DNA from: Methylotenera versatilis 79
GTDB lineage: Bacteria; Pseudomonadota; Gammaproteobacteria; Burkholderiales; Methylophilaceae
Assembly: GCF_000384375.1 (NCBI RefSeq)
Contig: NZ_ARVX01000001.1
Location: 1,612,001-1,676,000 of the forward strand
Length of the DNA stretch: 64,000 nt
Reading direction: 5' to 3'
Below are positions 1 through 8,342 of this stretch, one piece after another. A model generated the notes under the pieces. That model saw only the letters and a program-made list of their open reading frames with translations, was not told the origin of the DNA and did not search any database. The position numbers were made by a program, and so were the translations under genes. Every line of letters begins with the position of its first letter. The stretch's first letter is position 1.

Positions 1-458
1 GCTAAGATATCGTTCGCTTCAGCTTCAGTTTTTACTAAAATATGGCGCGCGTTATATTCTTTATCGCCCAGCTCTTTTTTGTATTGTTCGTAGGCGGCTT
101 TGGTGTCTGCTTCTGTCACTGGATTTTTCTTCATGTAATCAGCTAGGAAAATATTAACCAGCAATTTGCGTTGCGTTAATTCTTCATTGACTTTGTAGTC
201 AGGCAATTTATCGATGCCTTGTTTTTGCGCTTCTTGATACGCTAACTCTGAACCAACTAACTCATTGATAATGGCGTTTTTCATGCCATCAGATGGTTTT
301 TGACCGCGCGCTTGCGCATCTTTCATGATGTAATCGACCCAAGATTGCTTGATGGGCTTGCCGTTTACAGTAGCGACTGAATCGGCTGCATATACGGAAG
401 GTGCAATTGAAAGTGCTGATAATGCAGCGATTGCAACGAAAATTTGGGTAATCTTCAT
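1..458 (-). CDS. Periplasmic parvulin-type peptidyl-prolyl isomerase (partial)
   Basis: The gene starts at 458 and runs off the left edge, so only about the first 152 residues are visible. A signal peptide ends at SVYA-ADS, followed by VATVNGKPI, the usual start of the SurA/PpiC chaperone N-domain. The last visible residues, YNARHILVKTEAEAND, are the opening strand of a parvulin (rotamase) domain. The family helps fold exported and outer-membrane proteins. It lies upstream of no other minus-strand gene here but follows bolA, yciI and yciB in the same orientation, a common betaproteobacterial arrangement. The C-terminal part that would separate PpiC from other parvulins is missing. Confidence 0.85.
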   Translation of the reverse strand, partial: MKITQIFVAIAALSALSIAPSVYAADSVATVNGKPIKQSWVDYIMKDAQARGQKPSDGMKNAIINELVGSELAYQEAQKQGIDKLPDYKVNEELTQRKLLVNIFLADYMKKNPVTEADTKAAYEQYKKELGDKEYNARHILVKTEAEANDIL

Positions 459-511
459 AAAAATCCTTAAGTTTGAAAATGAGTTATTTTAGAGTTGTTA
501 GAGTGTATTAA

Positions 512-778
512 TTAGTTAGTTGGGTCGTCAGGCGAAATTGCAAGTATGCTTATAGCATGTATTTGTTGCGGCATTAAGTCTGTAAGTGCTTGATAAATTA
601 AACGATGTCGTATTATCTGTGATTTTTGTGAGAATTGCGAGCTTACTATTTTTAAGCTGAAATGTCCGCCGCCAGTATTGCCCGCATGCCCTGCGTGTAA
701 AGCGCTATCGTCTTTTAACTCCACGCTAACGGGGTTCAGTTGGGCAAGTCTATTTTGAATAACTTCAGTTAATTTCAT
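512..778 (-). CDS. bolA: BolA family protein
   Basis: An 88-residue protein of normal BolA length. The central stretch with GHFSLKIVSSQFSQKSQIIRHRLIYQAL matches in pattern the BolA class II KH-like fold, including the conserved RHR-(V/L)-(Y/I) segment that follows the loop (shown here as IIRHRLIYQAL). BolA proteins pair with monothiol glutaredoxins in iron-sulfur cluster handling and affect cell shape under stress. It sits between the parvulin gene (53 bases downstream) and yciI (16 bases upstream), all on the minus strand, so it is probably co-transcribed. Assignment to BolA rather than IbaG is not certain from the sequence alone. Confidence 0.85.
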   Translation of the reverse strand: MKLTEVIQNRLAQLNPVSVELKDDSALHAGHAGNTGGGHFSLKIVSSQFSQKSQIIRHRLIYQALTDLMPQQIHAISILAISPDDPTN

Positions 779-794
779 ATCGTTTTACTTTAAC

Positions 795-1094
795 TTAGGG
801 TAGCGATTGTCTAAAAGGTTTCACAATCACGTTCGCATAAACGCCAGCATGTACAAATGGGTCATCATTTGCCCATGCTTTCGCAGTATCTAAATCGCTA
901 AACTCCGCCACAATCAAGCTGCCAGTAAAACCGGCTGGGCCTGGGTCTATGCTATCAATGGCTGGCAATGGGCCAGCTAAGACTAAGCGACCTTGGTTAT
1001 GCAATTCTGTGATGCGGGCAAAATGCGCTGGACGATGCGCGATGCGCTTTTCCAGACTATTGGGCGTGTCTTCTGTAACAATCGCGTACAGCAT
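795..1094 (-). CDS. yciI: YciI family protein
   Basis: A 99-residue protein starting MLYAIVTEDTPNSLEKR, the normal YciI beginning. I chose the ATG at 1092-1094 over an in-frame start at 1124 because the latter adds residues not usual in the family and would overlap yciB. It has the conserved pattern RPAHFARI with a His, LVLAGPLPA, and GFTGSLIVAEFSDLDTAKAWANDDPFVHAGVY, which together make the ferredoxin-like dimeric alpha-beta fold with a His/Asp pair. The biochemical role is not established. It lies one base after the yciB stop codon, implying translational coupling. Confidence 0.85.
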   Translation of the reverse strand: MLYAIVTEDTPNSLEKRIAHRPAHFARITELHNQGRLVLAGPLPAIDSIDPGPAGFTGSLIVAEFSDLDTAKAWANDDPFVHAGVYANVIVKPFRQSLP

Positions 1095-1095
1095 A

Positions 1096-1644
1096 CTATT
1101 CCTTTTTCTCATCAACAGGCTCAATCAAATATTGTTTAAGCAATAGGGTTTGCGCGATGATAAAGATAAACATGATGCTGGTCACACCAAACAATTTAAA
1201 GTTAACCCATGTATTTTCTGAATAATTAAACGCAATATAAAGATTTACAAAACCTAAAATCACCAAAAAAATCACCCAAGCTAAATTGAGTTTATTCCAA
1301 ACAGATACAGGTGCATTGAGCATTTTCCCCATCATTTGTTGAATAAAGTTTTTCTTAAAAAATAGATTCGCAATCAATAAAACCGCCGCCAGCAGCCAAT
1401 ACAACACAGTCGGCTTCCACATGATAAAAGTTTTATCGTGCAGTAATAAAGTCACGCCGCCCAATACGCTGATAATCGCGCCATTCACCAGCAACATTTT
1501 TTCTACTTTTCCATGACGCACTTTGGCATAAATAATCAGCGCAACGGTGGCGCCAATTGCAATCGCCGTTGCGGTAAAAATATCGTATAACTTAAAGCCG
1601 ATAAAAAATAAAATCACAGGGATTAAATCAAATAAAAATTTCAT
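1096..1644 (-). CDS. yciB: Inner membrane septation protein YciB
   Basis: A 182-residue integral membrane protein with about five hydrophobic helices, beginning MKFLFDLIPVILFFIGFKLYDI, a strongly conserved YciB/IspZ N-terminus. Other family features are FFKKNFIQQMMGK and WNKLNLAWVIFLVILGFVNLY. YciB acts at the inner membrane in cell-envelope synthesis and septation, interacting with elongation and division proteins in Escherichia coli. It is the first gene of the minus-strand group yciB-yciI-bolA-parvulin. The 154 bases upstream are shared with a divergent PHP gene and hold an inverted repeat. Confidence 0.92.
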   Translation of the reverse strand: MKFLFDLIPVILFFIGFKLYDIFTATAIAIGATVALIIYAKVRHGKVEKMLLVNGAIISVLGGVTLLLHDKTFIMWKPTVLYWLLAAVLLIANLFFKKNFIQQMMGKMLNAPVSVWNKLNLAWVIFLVILGFVNLYIAFNYSENTWVNFKLFGVTSIMFIFIIAQTLLLKQYLIEPVDEKKE

Positions 1645-1690
1645 GCATTCTTTCAGTTAAACGTGCGTTATTTTGGCTAAATACGGCCTA

Positions 1691-1736
1691 TTACAGATAA
1701 ATGGCTAGGCTTAAATAAAAGCTTAACTATCTGTAA
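1691..1736. repeat. Inverted repeat in the yciB/PHP divergent intergenic region
   Basis: TTACAGATA at 1691-1699 and TATCTGTAA at 1728-1736 are perfect 9-base inverted arms 28 bases apart. The interior carries two copies of GCTTAA. There is no T-run on either side, so it is not an obvious terminator. An operator serving both divergent genes is possible but unproven. Confidence 0.4.
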
Positions 1737-1798
1737 AGGTTGTATTTTGCTATGATTTAGACTTGTTTGCAAAACATTCGATTGTCTAAAAATAATTT

Positions 1799-2650
1799 AT
1801 GCCTGCACAGATAGACTTACATTGTCATTCCACTATTTCAGATGGCTTATTAGCGCCGCAAGATATCGTTGCGTTGGCGGCAAAAAGTGGCATTAAAGTG
1901 ATGGCGCTAACCGACCATGACGATATTACTGGCTTGGCGATTGCGCGTGCTGCGGCTGAACAGCATGGCATTCATTTTGTGAATGGTGTGGAGATTTCGG
2001 TCACTTGGAAAAGACGCACTTTGCATATTGTGGGTTTAAGGTTTGATGCGGAAAATGAGACTTTGAAAAATGCGCTTGCTGCGGTGCGCATCGGGCGCGA
2101 TGAGCGCGCCAGGCAAATGTCAGAAGGTTTGGCGAAAGTAGGTATTGCAAATGCGTATGAAGGCGCAAAAGAAATATCCAAACAAAGCATTATGACGCGT
2201 AGCCATTTTGCGCAGTTTTTGGTCAAAAATGGCCATGCTAAAGATGCCAAAGCTGTGTTTAAAAAGTTTCTAGTCAAAGGCAAACCTGGTTTTGTCGATC
2301 ATCAATGGATGGATCTTGAATCGGCGGTGAATTTGATTACCAATGCTGGCGGTCAAGCTGTCATCGCGCATCCAGGTCGTTATGATTTGGGCACAATTAA
2401 TATGATGTTGCTGATGCACGAATTTAGAGGCTACGGTGGCGCGGCGATTGAAGTGGTCACTGGCAGCCATAATCCGCCGCAATATCAACAATTTGCCAAA
2501 ATCGCGCATCGATTCAGCTTAAAAGCTTCATTAGGTTCAGATTATCACGGGCCAGGATTGTCTTATATGGCGATGGGTTGCGTGCCCGATTTGCCTGCTG
2601 GTTGCGACCCTGTTTGGGCGGATTGGCCAGAAGCACAGTATTTAAATTAG
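1799..2650 (+). CDS. PHP-domain phosphoesterase (YciV/RNase AM type)
   Basis: A 283-residue protein with a complete PHP metal site: H8 and H10 in DLHCHST, D16, H40 in LTDHDD, E65 in NGVEIS, H191 in AHPGRY, and D248/H250 in GSDYHGP. The length and the ARQMSEGLAKVGI and SRSHFAQFL-like segments fit the YciV/TrpH family, whose members hydrolyse 3',5'-nucleoside bisphosphates and trim 5' ends of rRNA (RNase AM). It is cytoplasmic. The gene for a YciO/Sua5-like protein follows 75 bases downstream, the yciV-yciO neighbourhood seen in many proteobacteria. Confidence 0.9.
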   Translation: MPAQIDLHCHSTISDGLLAPQDIVALAAKSGIKVMALTDHDDITGLAIARAAAEQHGIHFVNGVEISVTWKRRTLHIVGLRFDAENETLKNALAAVRIGRDERARQMSEGLAKVGIANAYEGAKEISKQSIMTRSHFAQFLVKNGHAKDAKAVFKKFLVKGKPGFVDHQWMDLESAVNLITNAGGQAVIAHPGRYDLGTINMMLLMHEFRGYGGAAIEVVTGSHNPPQYQQFAKIAHRFSLKASLGSDYHGPGLSYMAMGCVPDLPAGCDPVWADWPEAQYLN

Positions 2651-2725
2651 CTTTTTAAACTAACCATTCAAATTGCTTTTTATTCATATTTCATTCAAAA
2701 AAATAAGTTAACTTAACTCTTCAAT

Positions 2726-3358
2726 ATGGCGCAATTCTTTGTCATTAATGCCGATAATCCGCAAGCACGTCTGATAAAACATGCGGTTGAGATTTTGCGC
2801 GCTGGCGGTGTGATTGCTTACCCGACTGATTCTAGCTACGCGCTGGGTTGCATGATGGGTTTTAAAGATGCGCAAGATAGAATTCGCCAAATTCGTGGGC
2901 TAAATGCAGACCATTTATTTACCTTGGTTTGCCGCAATCTCAGTGAGTTAAGTGTGTATGCGCAAGTGGATAATAGCCAATTTAGGTTGCTTAAAGCCAA
3001 TACGCCGGCGGCTTACACGTTTGTACTTAAAGCCACCAGAGAAGTGCCGCGCCGTTTGCAACACGCAAAACGCAGCACGGTTGGCATTCGCGTGCCAGAC
3101 CATTTAGTTGTGCAAGCGCTGTTAGATGAGCTGGCAGAACCGATGTTAAGCATGACTTTGCAGTTGCCAAACGACGATGCACCGCTGAATGAAGCGTGGG
3201 AAATACGCGAACGCTTAGAAAGCCAAGTAGACTTGGTGATTGATTCTGCGGTGAGTTTTGCTGGTTTGACGACGGTTGTCGACTTAACCAATGCAGAACC
3301 CGCATTAATTCGCCAAGGTGTGGCCGATGCCGCGCCGTTTGGTTTGCAAGCAAGTTAA
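2726..3358 (+). CDS. YciO/Sua5-family L-threonylcarbamoyladenylate synthase-like protein
   Basis: A 210-residue YrdC-fold protein. The N-terminal part has AVEILRAGGVIAYPTDSSYALGC, which matches the conserved nucleotide and threonine-binding segment of YrdC/YciO (PTDT.YGLGC), and the C-terminal part has the SSTVVDLT-equivalent TTVVDLT. Its size matches the short YciO type, not the long Sua5 type with an extra domain. YrdC/Sua5 proteins make threonylcarbamoyl-AMP for tRNA t6A synthesis; YciO has much weaker activity, so the physiological role is uncertain. It lies between the PHP gene and the M50 protease gene. Confidence 0.85.
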   Translation: MAQFFVINADNPQARLIKHAVEILRAGGVIAYPTDSSYALGCMMGFKDAQDRIRQIRGLNADHLFTLVCRNLSELSVYAQVDNSQFRLLKANTPAAYTFVLKATREVPRRLQHAKRSTVGIRVPDHLVVQALLDELAEPMLSMTLQLPNDDAPLNEAWEIRERLESQVDLVIDSAVSFAGLTTVVDLTNAEPALIRQGVADAAPFGLQAS

Positions 3359-3394
3359 TCATATTAAGCAATGTATTAATACTCAGAAAGAAAT

Positions 3395-4063
3395 ATGGAT
3401 TTTTTTAATCTTTTAAACGCGCTGCAATCACTCACCACCATTCAACGCATTGCCGTTACCGCTATTCCCATGATTTTAGCCATTACTGTGCATGAAGCCG
3501 CGCATGGCTACGCGGCGCGCTATTATGGCGATATGACAGCGCATAACTTAGGTCGCATTTCGCTAAACCCGATTCGCCATATCGATTTGGTTGGCACAGT
3601 TATTGTGCCGAGTATCACCATGCTGGTTGGCGGTATATTTTTTGGCTGGGCCAAACCTGTGCCAGTTAACTTTATGAAGCTGCGTAATCCTAAACGCGAT
3701 ATGTTGTGGGTAGCGGCTGCTGGGCCGGGTGCTAATTTAGGGATGGCGATTTTATGGGCAATTGCAATTCAATTCGCTCATTTTTTACCAGAATATGCGG
3801 CATTGCCATTTGCATTAATGGGCGCAGCAGGCATATTAGTCAATACCATTTTAATGGTGCTAAATTTGTTGCCCATACCGCCGCTAGATGGCGGGCGCAT
3901 TGCGGTGAGTTTATTACCGAATAATCTGGCGATTAAATATGCGCAAATTGAGCGTTATGGCTTTATTATTTTAATAGTTTTATTGGTGACGCATATTCTT
4001 GATAAAATTATGTGGCCGTTTGTGATGTTCACTTTGCAGGGTATTTCAGCGGTGTTTTTTTAG
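3395..4063 (+). CDS. Site-2 protease family (M50) membrane metalloprotease
   Basis: A 222-residue membrane protein with the intramembrane zinc site HEAAH (H33, E34, H37) and the second conserved motif LPIPPLDGG with D165. Four to five hydrophobic segments surround them. It lacks the PDZ domain of RseP and belongs to the short, PDZ-free M50 group that is usually encoded next to trpS, scpA and scpB. The substrate of this group is unknown. It starts 36 bases after the yciO-like gene and ends 47 bases before trpS. Confidence 0.9.
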   Translation: MDFFNLLNALQSLTTIQRIAVTAIPMILAITVHEAAHGYAARYYGDMTAHNLGRISLNPIRHIDLVGTVIVPSITMLVGGIFFGWAKPVPVNFMKLRNPKRDMLWVAAAGPGANLGMAILWAIAIQFAHFLPEYAALPFALMGAAGILVNTILMVLNLLPIPPLDGGRIAVSLLPNNLAIKYAQIERYGFIILIVLLVTHILDKIMWPFVMFTLQGISAVFF

Positions 4064-4110
4064 TTTGATTAGTTTCAGATAATTATAATAAGTTATTTAC
4101 AGGGTTAACT

Positions 4111-5313
4111 ATGGCGTTAGAACGCGTTTTATCGGGCATGCGCCCTACGGGGAACTTACATTTAGGTCACTATAACGGTGTGCTTAAAAATTGGATTAAA
4201 CTACAGCATGAACACGAATGCTTGTTTTTTGTGGCCGATTGGCATGCATTAACCACGCATTACGATACGCCAGAAATCATCGAAGAATCAGTTTGGGAAA
4301 TGGTCATCGATTGGCTGGCAGCGGGTGTTGACCCAGCAAATGCGACTATATTCATCCAATCGCGCGTGCCAGAACATGCCGAATTACACACATTATTGAG
4401 CATGATTACACCGTTAAGTTGGTTAGAGCGTGTGCCCACTTATAAAGACCAGCAAGAGAAATTAGCCAGCAAAGATCTATCTACATACGGTTTTTTAGGT
4501 TATCCATTGCTGCAAAGTGCCGATATTCTCATCTACAAAGCCACTCAGGTGCCAGTCGGTGAAGACCAGATTCCGCATATTGAATTCACGCGTGAAATCG
4601 CGCGCCGCTTTAATCATATCTATGGCAAAGAAACGGGTTTTGAAGAAAAAGCCAAAGCTGCCATTAAAAAATTAGGCAGCAAAAGAAGCGCCTTGTATGA
4701 AGAAATGCGTAGTGCGTATCAGCAAGCCGGCGATGAGGAAGCGTTAGAATCTGCACGCGCCTTGATTGAAGAGCAACAAGGTATGAGCATGGGCGATAAG
4801 GAACGATTGCTTGGTTACCTTGAAGGCGGCGGAAAAATGATTTTGATCGAGCCAGATTACAAGCTGATGCCAGCTTCTAAAATGCCGGGTTTAGATGGCC
4901 AGAAAATGTCTAAATCGTATAACAACACTATTTCATTGCGCGAAGATAAAGACGTTGTTGCCAAAAAAATCAAAACCATGCCTACTGATCCAGCGCGTAT
5001 TCGCCGCACCGATCCAGGCGATCCCGCCAAATGCCCAGTCTGGCAGTTACACGAAATTTATTCGGATAAATCCACGCAAGATTGGGTGCAAAATGGCTGC
5101 AAAACGGCCGCTATTGGTTGTATAGAATGTAAAACACCTGTGATAGAAAGCGTGTTGAAAGAACTGAAACCCATTCAAGAACGCGCAGCAGAATATGCAG
5201 AAGATTTAACTTTAGTTAAAAATATCGTTGCAGAAGGCTGTGAAAAAGCGCGTAAATTGGCGCGTGAGACCATGCGTGATGTGCGTGATGCGATGGGTTT
5301 GAATTACAGTTGA
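4111..5313 (+). CDS. trpS: Tryptophanyl-tRNA synthetase, with a four-cysteine cluster motif
   Basis: A 400-residue class I aminoacyl-tRNA synthetase. The HIGH signature appears as HLGH (17-20) and KMSKS is exact at 265-269. It is longer than the E. coli enzyme (334 residues) because of an insertion around residues 195-250, a form seen in many betaproteobacteria. In the C-terminal tRNA-binding region C308, C330, C337 and C340 form C-x21-C-x6-C-x2-C, very close to the motif that binds a 4Fe-4S cluster in Thermotoga maritima TrpRS. Translation is the clear role; cluster binding is inferred from spacing only. Confidence 0.97.
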   Translation: MALERVLSGMRPTGNLHLGHYNGVLKNWIKLQHEHECLFFVADWHALTTHYDTPEIIEESVWEMVIDWLAAGVDPANATIFIQSRVPEHAELHTLLSMITPLSWLERVPTYKDQQEKLASKDLSTYGFLGYPLLQSADILIYKATQVPVGEDQIPHIEFTREIARRFNHIYGKETGFEEKAKAAIKKLGSKRSALYEEMRSAYQQAGDEEALESARALIEEQQGMSMGDKERLLGYLEGGGKMILIEPDYKLMPASKMPGLDGQKMSKSYNNTISLREDKDVVAKKIKTMPTDPARIRRTDPGDPAKCPVWQLHEIYSDKSTQDWVQNGCKTAAIGCIECKTPVIESVLKELKPIQERAAEYAEDLTLVKNIVAEGCEKARKLARETMRDVRDAMGLNYS

Positions 5314-5367
5314 TTTTCAGTTGTTAGTTGTTACAAGATTCATCCAACTTTTGAAAGATTATTTATT

Positions 5368-5700
5368 TTGAATCACTGGTTAGCATTAGCAATCGCCATA
5401 TGTGGTGAAGTTACCGCTACAACTGCACTTAAAGCCTCAAATGAATTTACGCGTTTGGTGCCATCTATTATTGTGGTGATTGGCTACGGTATCGCATTTT
5501 ATTTTATGGCAATCAGTATGCGCGTGTTGCCAGTCGGCATTATGTATGCGATTTGGTCTGGTATGGGCATTGTGCTGGTTTCGATTATCGGTTGGCTGGT
5601 TTATAAGCAGGTGTTAGATTTGCCATCTATGATTGGTATGGGCCTGATTATTTCAGGCGTAATCGTGATTAACCTGTTCTCAAAATCTGTCGGGCATTAA
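5368..5700 (+). CDS. Small multidrug resistance (SMR) family transporter
   Basis: A 110-residue protein with four transmembrane helices, the SMR size. Helix 1 has the essential glutamate in ICGEVTATTALKAS (E14), and later segments AIWSGMGIVLVSIIGWLVYKQ and GMGLIISGVIVINLFS match EmrE/SugE-type proteins. The start is a TTG at 5368; there is no ATG that would keep helix 1, and a weak GAAAG lies about 11 bases upstream. Such proteins exchange protons for quaternary ammonium, guanidinium or polyamine substrates; which one applies here cannot be read. It ends 7 bases before scpA. Confidence 0.88.
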   Translation: MNHWLALAIAICGEVTATTALKASNEFTRLVPSIIVVIGYGIAFYFMAISMRVLPVGIMYAIWSGMGIVLVSIIGWLVYKQVLDLPSMIGMGLIISGVIVINLFSKSVGH

Positions 5701-5707
5701 CTAGCAA

Positions 5708-6496
5708 ATGCAAACACAGCTCACTTTAAACATACGTGTTCACGGTGAAAAATTAGCTGAGTTACCGCAGGATTTATACATTCCGCCAGATGCGCTGGAA
5801 GTGTATTTAGAAGCGTTCGAAGGTCCGCTGGATTTATTGCTTTATCTAATCCGCAAACATAATTTAGATATTCTGGATATTCCCATGGCGCAATTGACTG
5901 CGCAATATATGGTGTATGTGGAAAAAATGAAAGTGATTAAGCTGGAATTAGCGGCGGATTATTTGCTAATGTCGGCGATGTTAATTGAGATTAAATCGCG
6001 CATGTTGTTGCCAAAACCTGAAGAAGTGGCTGAGGAAGATGATCCGCGCGCAGAACTAGTGCGGCGTTTGATGGAATATGAAGCGATTAAGTTGGCGGCA
6101 CAACGTTTGGATGCGATGCCGCAAGTGGGTGTGGATATTAGCGTTGCGGCTGCTTACTATCAACATATTGCCGATATTAAACCGCCAGAAGTTAGCTTGG
6201 ATGAACTGGTAGATGCATGGCGCAACGTGTTAAAGCGTGCCAAATTGACCACGCATCATAAAATCGGCAAATCTGAACTTTCAGTGCGAGAGCACATGAG
6301 CATTATTTTACGGCGATTAAAAGCTGATGGCATGGTGGAATTTTCTGCACTATTTGATATGGCGATAGAAGGTTTAGCCAAGTTAGTGGTGCATTTTTTG
6401 GCGATTTTAGAATTGGCAAAAGAAGGCTTAATCCGCATCACGCAACAAGAAGCGTTTTCGCCGATTTACCTGCAGGCAAATAGCTCAACAGATTGA
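5708..6496 (+). CDS. scpA: Segregation and condensation protein A
   Basis: A 262-residue kleisin of the bacterial SMC-ScpAB condensin. The N-terminus has the family hallmark FEGPLDLLLYLIRKHNLDILDIPMAQLT-like block (FEGPLDLLLYLI then NLDILDI), followed by AADYLLMSAMLIEIKSRMLLP. The C-terminus is a winged-helix region. It acts in chromosome compaction and segregation with SMC and ScpB. scpB follows after 13 bases in the same direction, confirming the assignment. A short N-terminal extension of about 30 residues precedes the conserved block. Confidence 0.96.
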   Translation: MQTQLTLNIRVHGEKLAELPQDLYIPPDALEVYLEAFEGPLDLLLYLIRKHNLDILDIPMAQLTAQYMVYVEKMKVIKLELAADYLLMSAMLIEIKSRMLLPKPEEVAEEDDPRAELVRRLMEYEAIKLAAQRLDAMPQVGVDISVAAAYYQHIADIKPPEVSLDELVDAWRNVLKRAKLTTHHKIGKSELSVREHMSIILRRLKADGMVEFSALFDMAIEGLAKLVVHFLAILELAKEGLIRITQQEAFSPIYLQANSSTD

Positions 6497-6509
6497 TATT
6501 GGCGATTGT

Positions 6510-7073
6510 ATGAAAGAACCTGAAAATATCATCGAAATGAAGCAAGTGTTAGAAGCTGCGTTGCTAACTGCTGGACAGCCGTTGAGCTTGGATGATTTGC
6601 TGAAATTGTTTTTAGGGCGCATGGAACGCACTACTTTGCGCATGTTGTTAGATGAATTAAAGCAAGATTGGGCGCAGGAAAACGCAGCTAAAACGCTAGA
6701 TTTAGTGCAAGTAGCAACTGGCTATCGCTTTCAAGCCAAGCCACAATACAGCGAATTTATCGCGCGACTTAACCCTGAAAAACAGTCAAAATATTCACGC
6801 GCGGTGATGGAAACATTAGCTATTATTGCGTACAAACAGCCTGTGACGCGTGGTGATATTGAGCAGATTCGCGGTGTGGCGGTTAACCCAAATGTGATGC
6901 GCCAATTACAAGAGCGCGATTGGATTGATGTGGTTGGGCAGCGTGAAGTGCCAGGCCGGCCATCACTTTATGCAACCACCAAACACTTTTTGGATGACCT
7001 GAATTTGCGCTCTTTAAGTGAGTTGCCGCCATTTGAAGATTTTGCACAAAGCGAAATACCGTTAGAAGGTTAA
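6510..7073 (+). CDS. scpB: Segregation and condensation protein B
   Basis: A 187-residue tandem winged-helix protein. The start of the fold is VLEAALLTAGQPLSLDDL and the most conserved block is SRAVMETLAIIAYKQPVTRGDIEQIRGV, followed by RDWIDVVGQREVPGRPSLYATT, all typical of ScpB. It forms the condensin complex with ScpA and SMC. It is separated from scpA by 13 bases and is probably translated from the same mRNA. rluB follows, as in many proteobacteria. Confidence 0.97.
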   Translation: MKEPENIIEMKQVLEAALLTAGQPLSLDDLLKLFLGRMERTTLRMLLDELKQDWAQENAAKTLDLVQVATGYRFQAKPQYSEFIARLNPEKQSKYSRAVMETLAIIAYKQPVTRGDIEQIRGVAVNPNVMRQLQERDWIDVVGQREVPGRPSLYATTKHFLDDLNLRSLSELPPFEDFAQSEIPLEG

Positions 7074-7206
7074 GTGCCAAAAAGTTAACCATCAAAAATT
7101 ACTCAAAATAAATGGTTAAGTAATAATCGCCATCCTCGCTAATTTATGCTGGATTTAGCAATAACTACTGTAAAATCATGGCTTAGCAAATAAAAGTAAG
7201 CTCATC

Positions 7207-8304
7207 ATGGCACGTCCTTTCAAGCAACAACGCGACCCGCAAGCGCAAATTCGCCGTCCTAAAACTAATTTTACTAAATTAGAAAACGATTCTAACGCAG
7301 CACCAGAGCCAACACAGCGCTTACATAAATTGTTAGCCACGCAAGGTTTAGGTTCGCGCCGCGATATGGAAGAGCTGATTGCCAGCGGCCGTGTGACGAT
7401 TAATGGCGAAGTTGCCAAAGTGGGGGCAGGCGTTACCCAGTATGATGTGGTGCGTATTGATAGCCGACCTGTACGTTTATCATTTGAAGCAGAGTTGCCG
7501 CAAGTATTAATTTACCACAAGCCGGAAGGTGAAATCGTCAGTCAAGATGATCCAGAAGGGCGTGCAACGGTTTTTGATAAGCTGCCAAAAATCAAACAAG
7601 GTAAATGGATAGCGATCGGTCGATTGGATATGAACACCAGTGGTTTGTTGATATTCACAAACTCTGGTGATTTGGCCAATCGTTTTATGCATCCGCGTTA
7701 TGAAGTAGAGCGTGAATATGCCGTGCGAATTTTTGGTGAGTTAACAGATGAGCAAATGACCATGCTCACCCAAGGGATTGAGCTTGAAGATGGCCCTGCG
7801 AGTTTTGACAGCATTAGTGCACAAGGCGGTGAAGGCGCAAATCATTGGTACCAAGTGATTATTCGTGAGGGCAGAAACCGCGAAGTGCGCCGTTTGTTCG
7901 AAGCGTTTCAATTGCCGGTTAGCCGCTTGATGCGTGTACGTTTTGGACCAGTGAATCTACCACCAAGGGTAAAACGCGGCACTATGTTAAAACTGGAACA
8001 AAAAACAGTAGTGGAGTTGTTGGAATGGGCGGGATTAGAAGTGCCAAGAGCGCCATTAAGACAATTAAATCAGCGTGAAAAAGACAAAGCTACCGCTGTA
8101 TTTGTGCCAAAAGTACGCAAACAAAGAATGAGCGCTTTGGATAGACCAGTGCGTGAAATCGGTGAAGATGGTAAACCTGTTCAGCGTGGGCGTGTGGCTA
8201 AAAATACAGAGGCTAAAAAATCTGCACCGAGAAGAACGGCTAACAGACGCGTGCGCCAAACTAGCGACATCCCACAAGCAAGCACAAAAAAATCCACACG
8301 CTAA
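7207..8304 (+). CDS. rluB: 23S rRNA pseudouridine 2605 synthase
   Basis: A 365-residue RsuA-family pseudouridine synthase. An S4 RNA-binding domain spans about residues 38-95 (LHKLLATQGLGSRRDMEELIASGRV). The catalytic loop GRLDMNTSGLL carries D141, and IREGRNREVRRLFEA is the second conserved motif. The last 80 residues form a highly basic Arg/Lys tail, common in RluB. It modifies U2605 of 23S rRNA in E. coli. The gene follows scpAB, a conserved neighbourhood, after a 133-base gap that may contain its own promoter. Confidence 0.93.
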   Translation: MARPFKQQRDPQAQIRRPKTNFTKLENDSNAAPEPTQRLHKLLATQGLGSRRDMEELIASGRVTINGEVAKVGAGVTQYDVVRIDSRPVRLSFEAELPQVLIYHKPEGEIVSQDDPEGRATVFDKLPKIKQGKWIAIGRLDMNTSGLLIFTNSGDLANRFMHPRYEVEREYAVRIFGELTDEQMTMLTQGIELEDGPASFDSISAQGGEGANHWYQVIIREGRNREVRRLFEAFQLPVSRLMRVRFGPVNLPPRVKRGTMLKLEQKTVVELLEWAGLEVPRAPLRQLNQREKDKATAVFVPKVRKQRMSALDRPVREIGEDGKPVQRGRVAKNTEAKKSAPRRTANRRVRQTSDIPQASTKKSTR

Positions 8305-8342
8305 AGTAGGAATTAGCTTAGTCAGGCTTTCATTCAATCATC

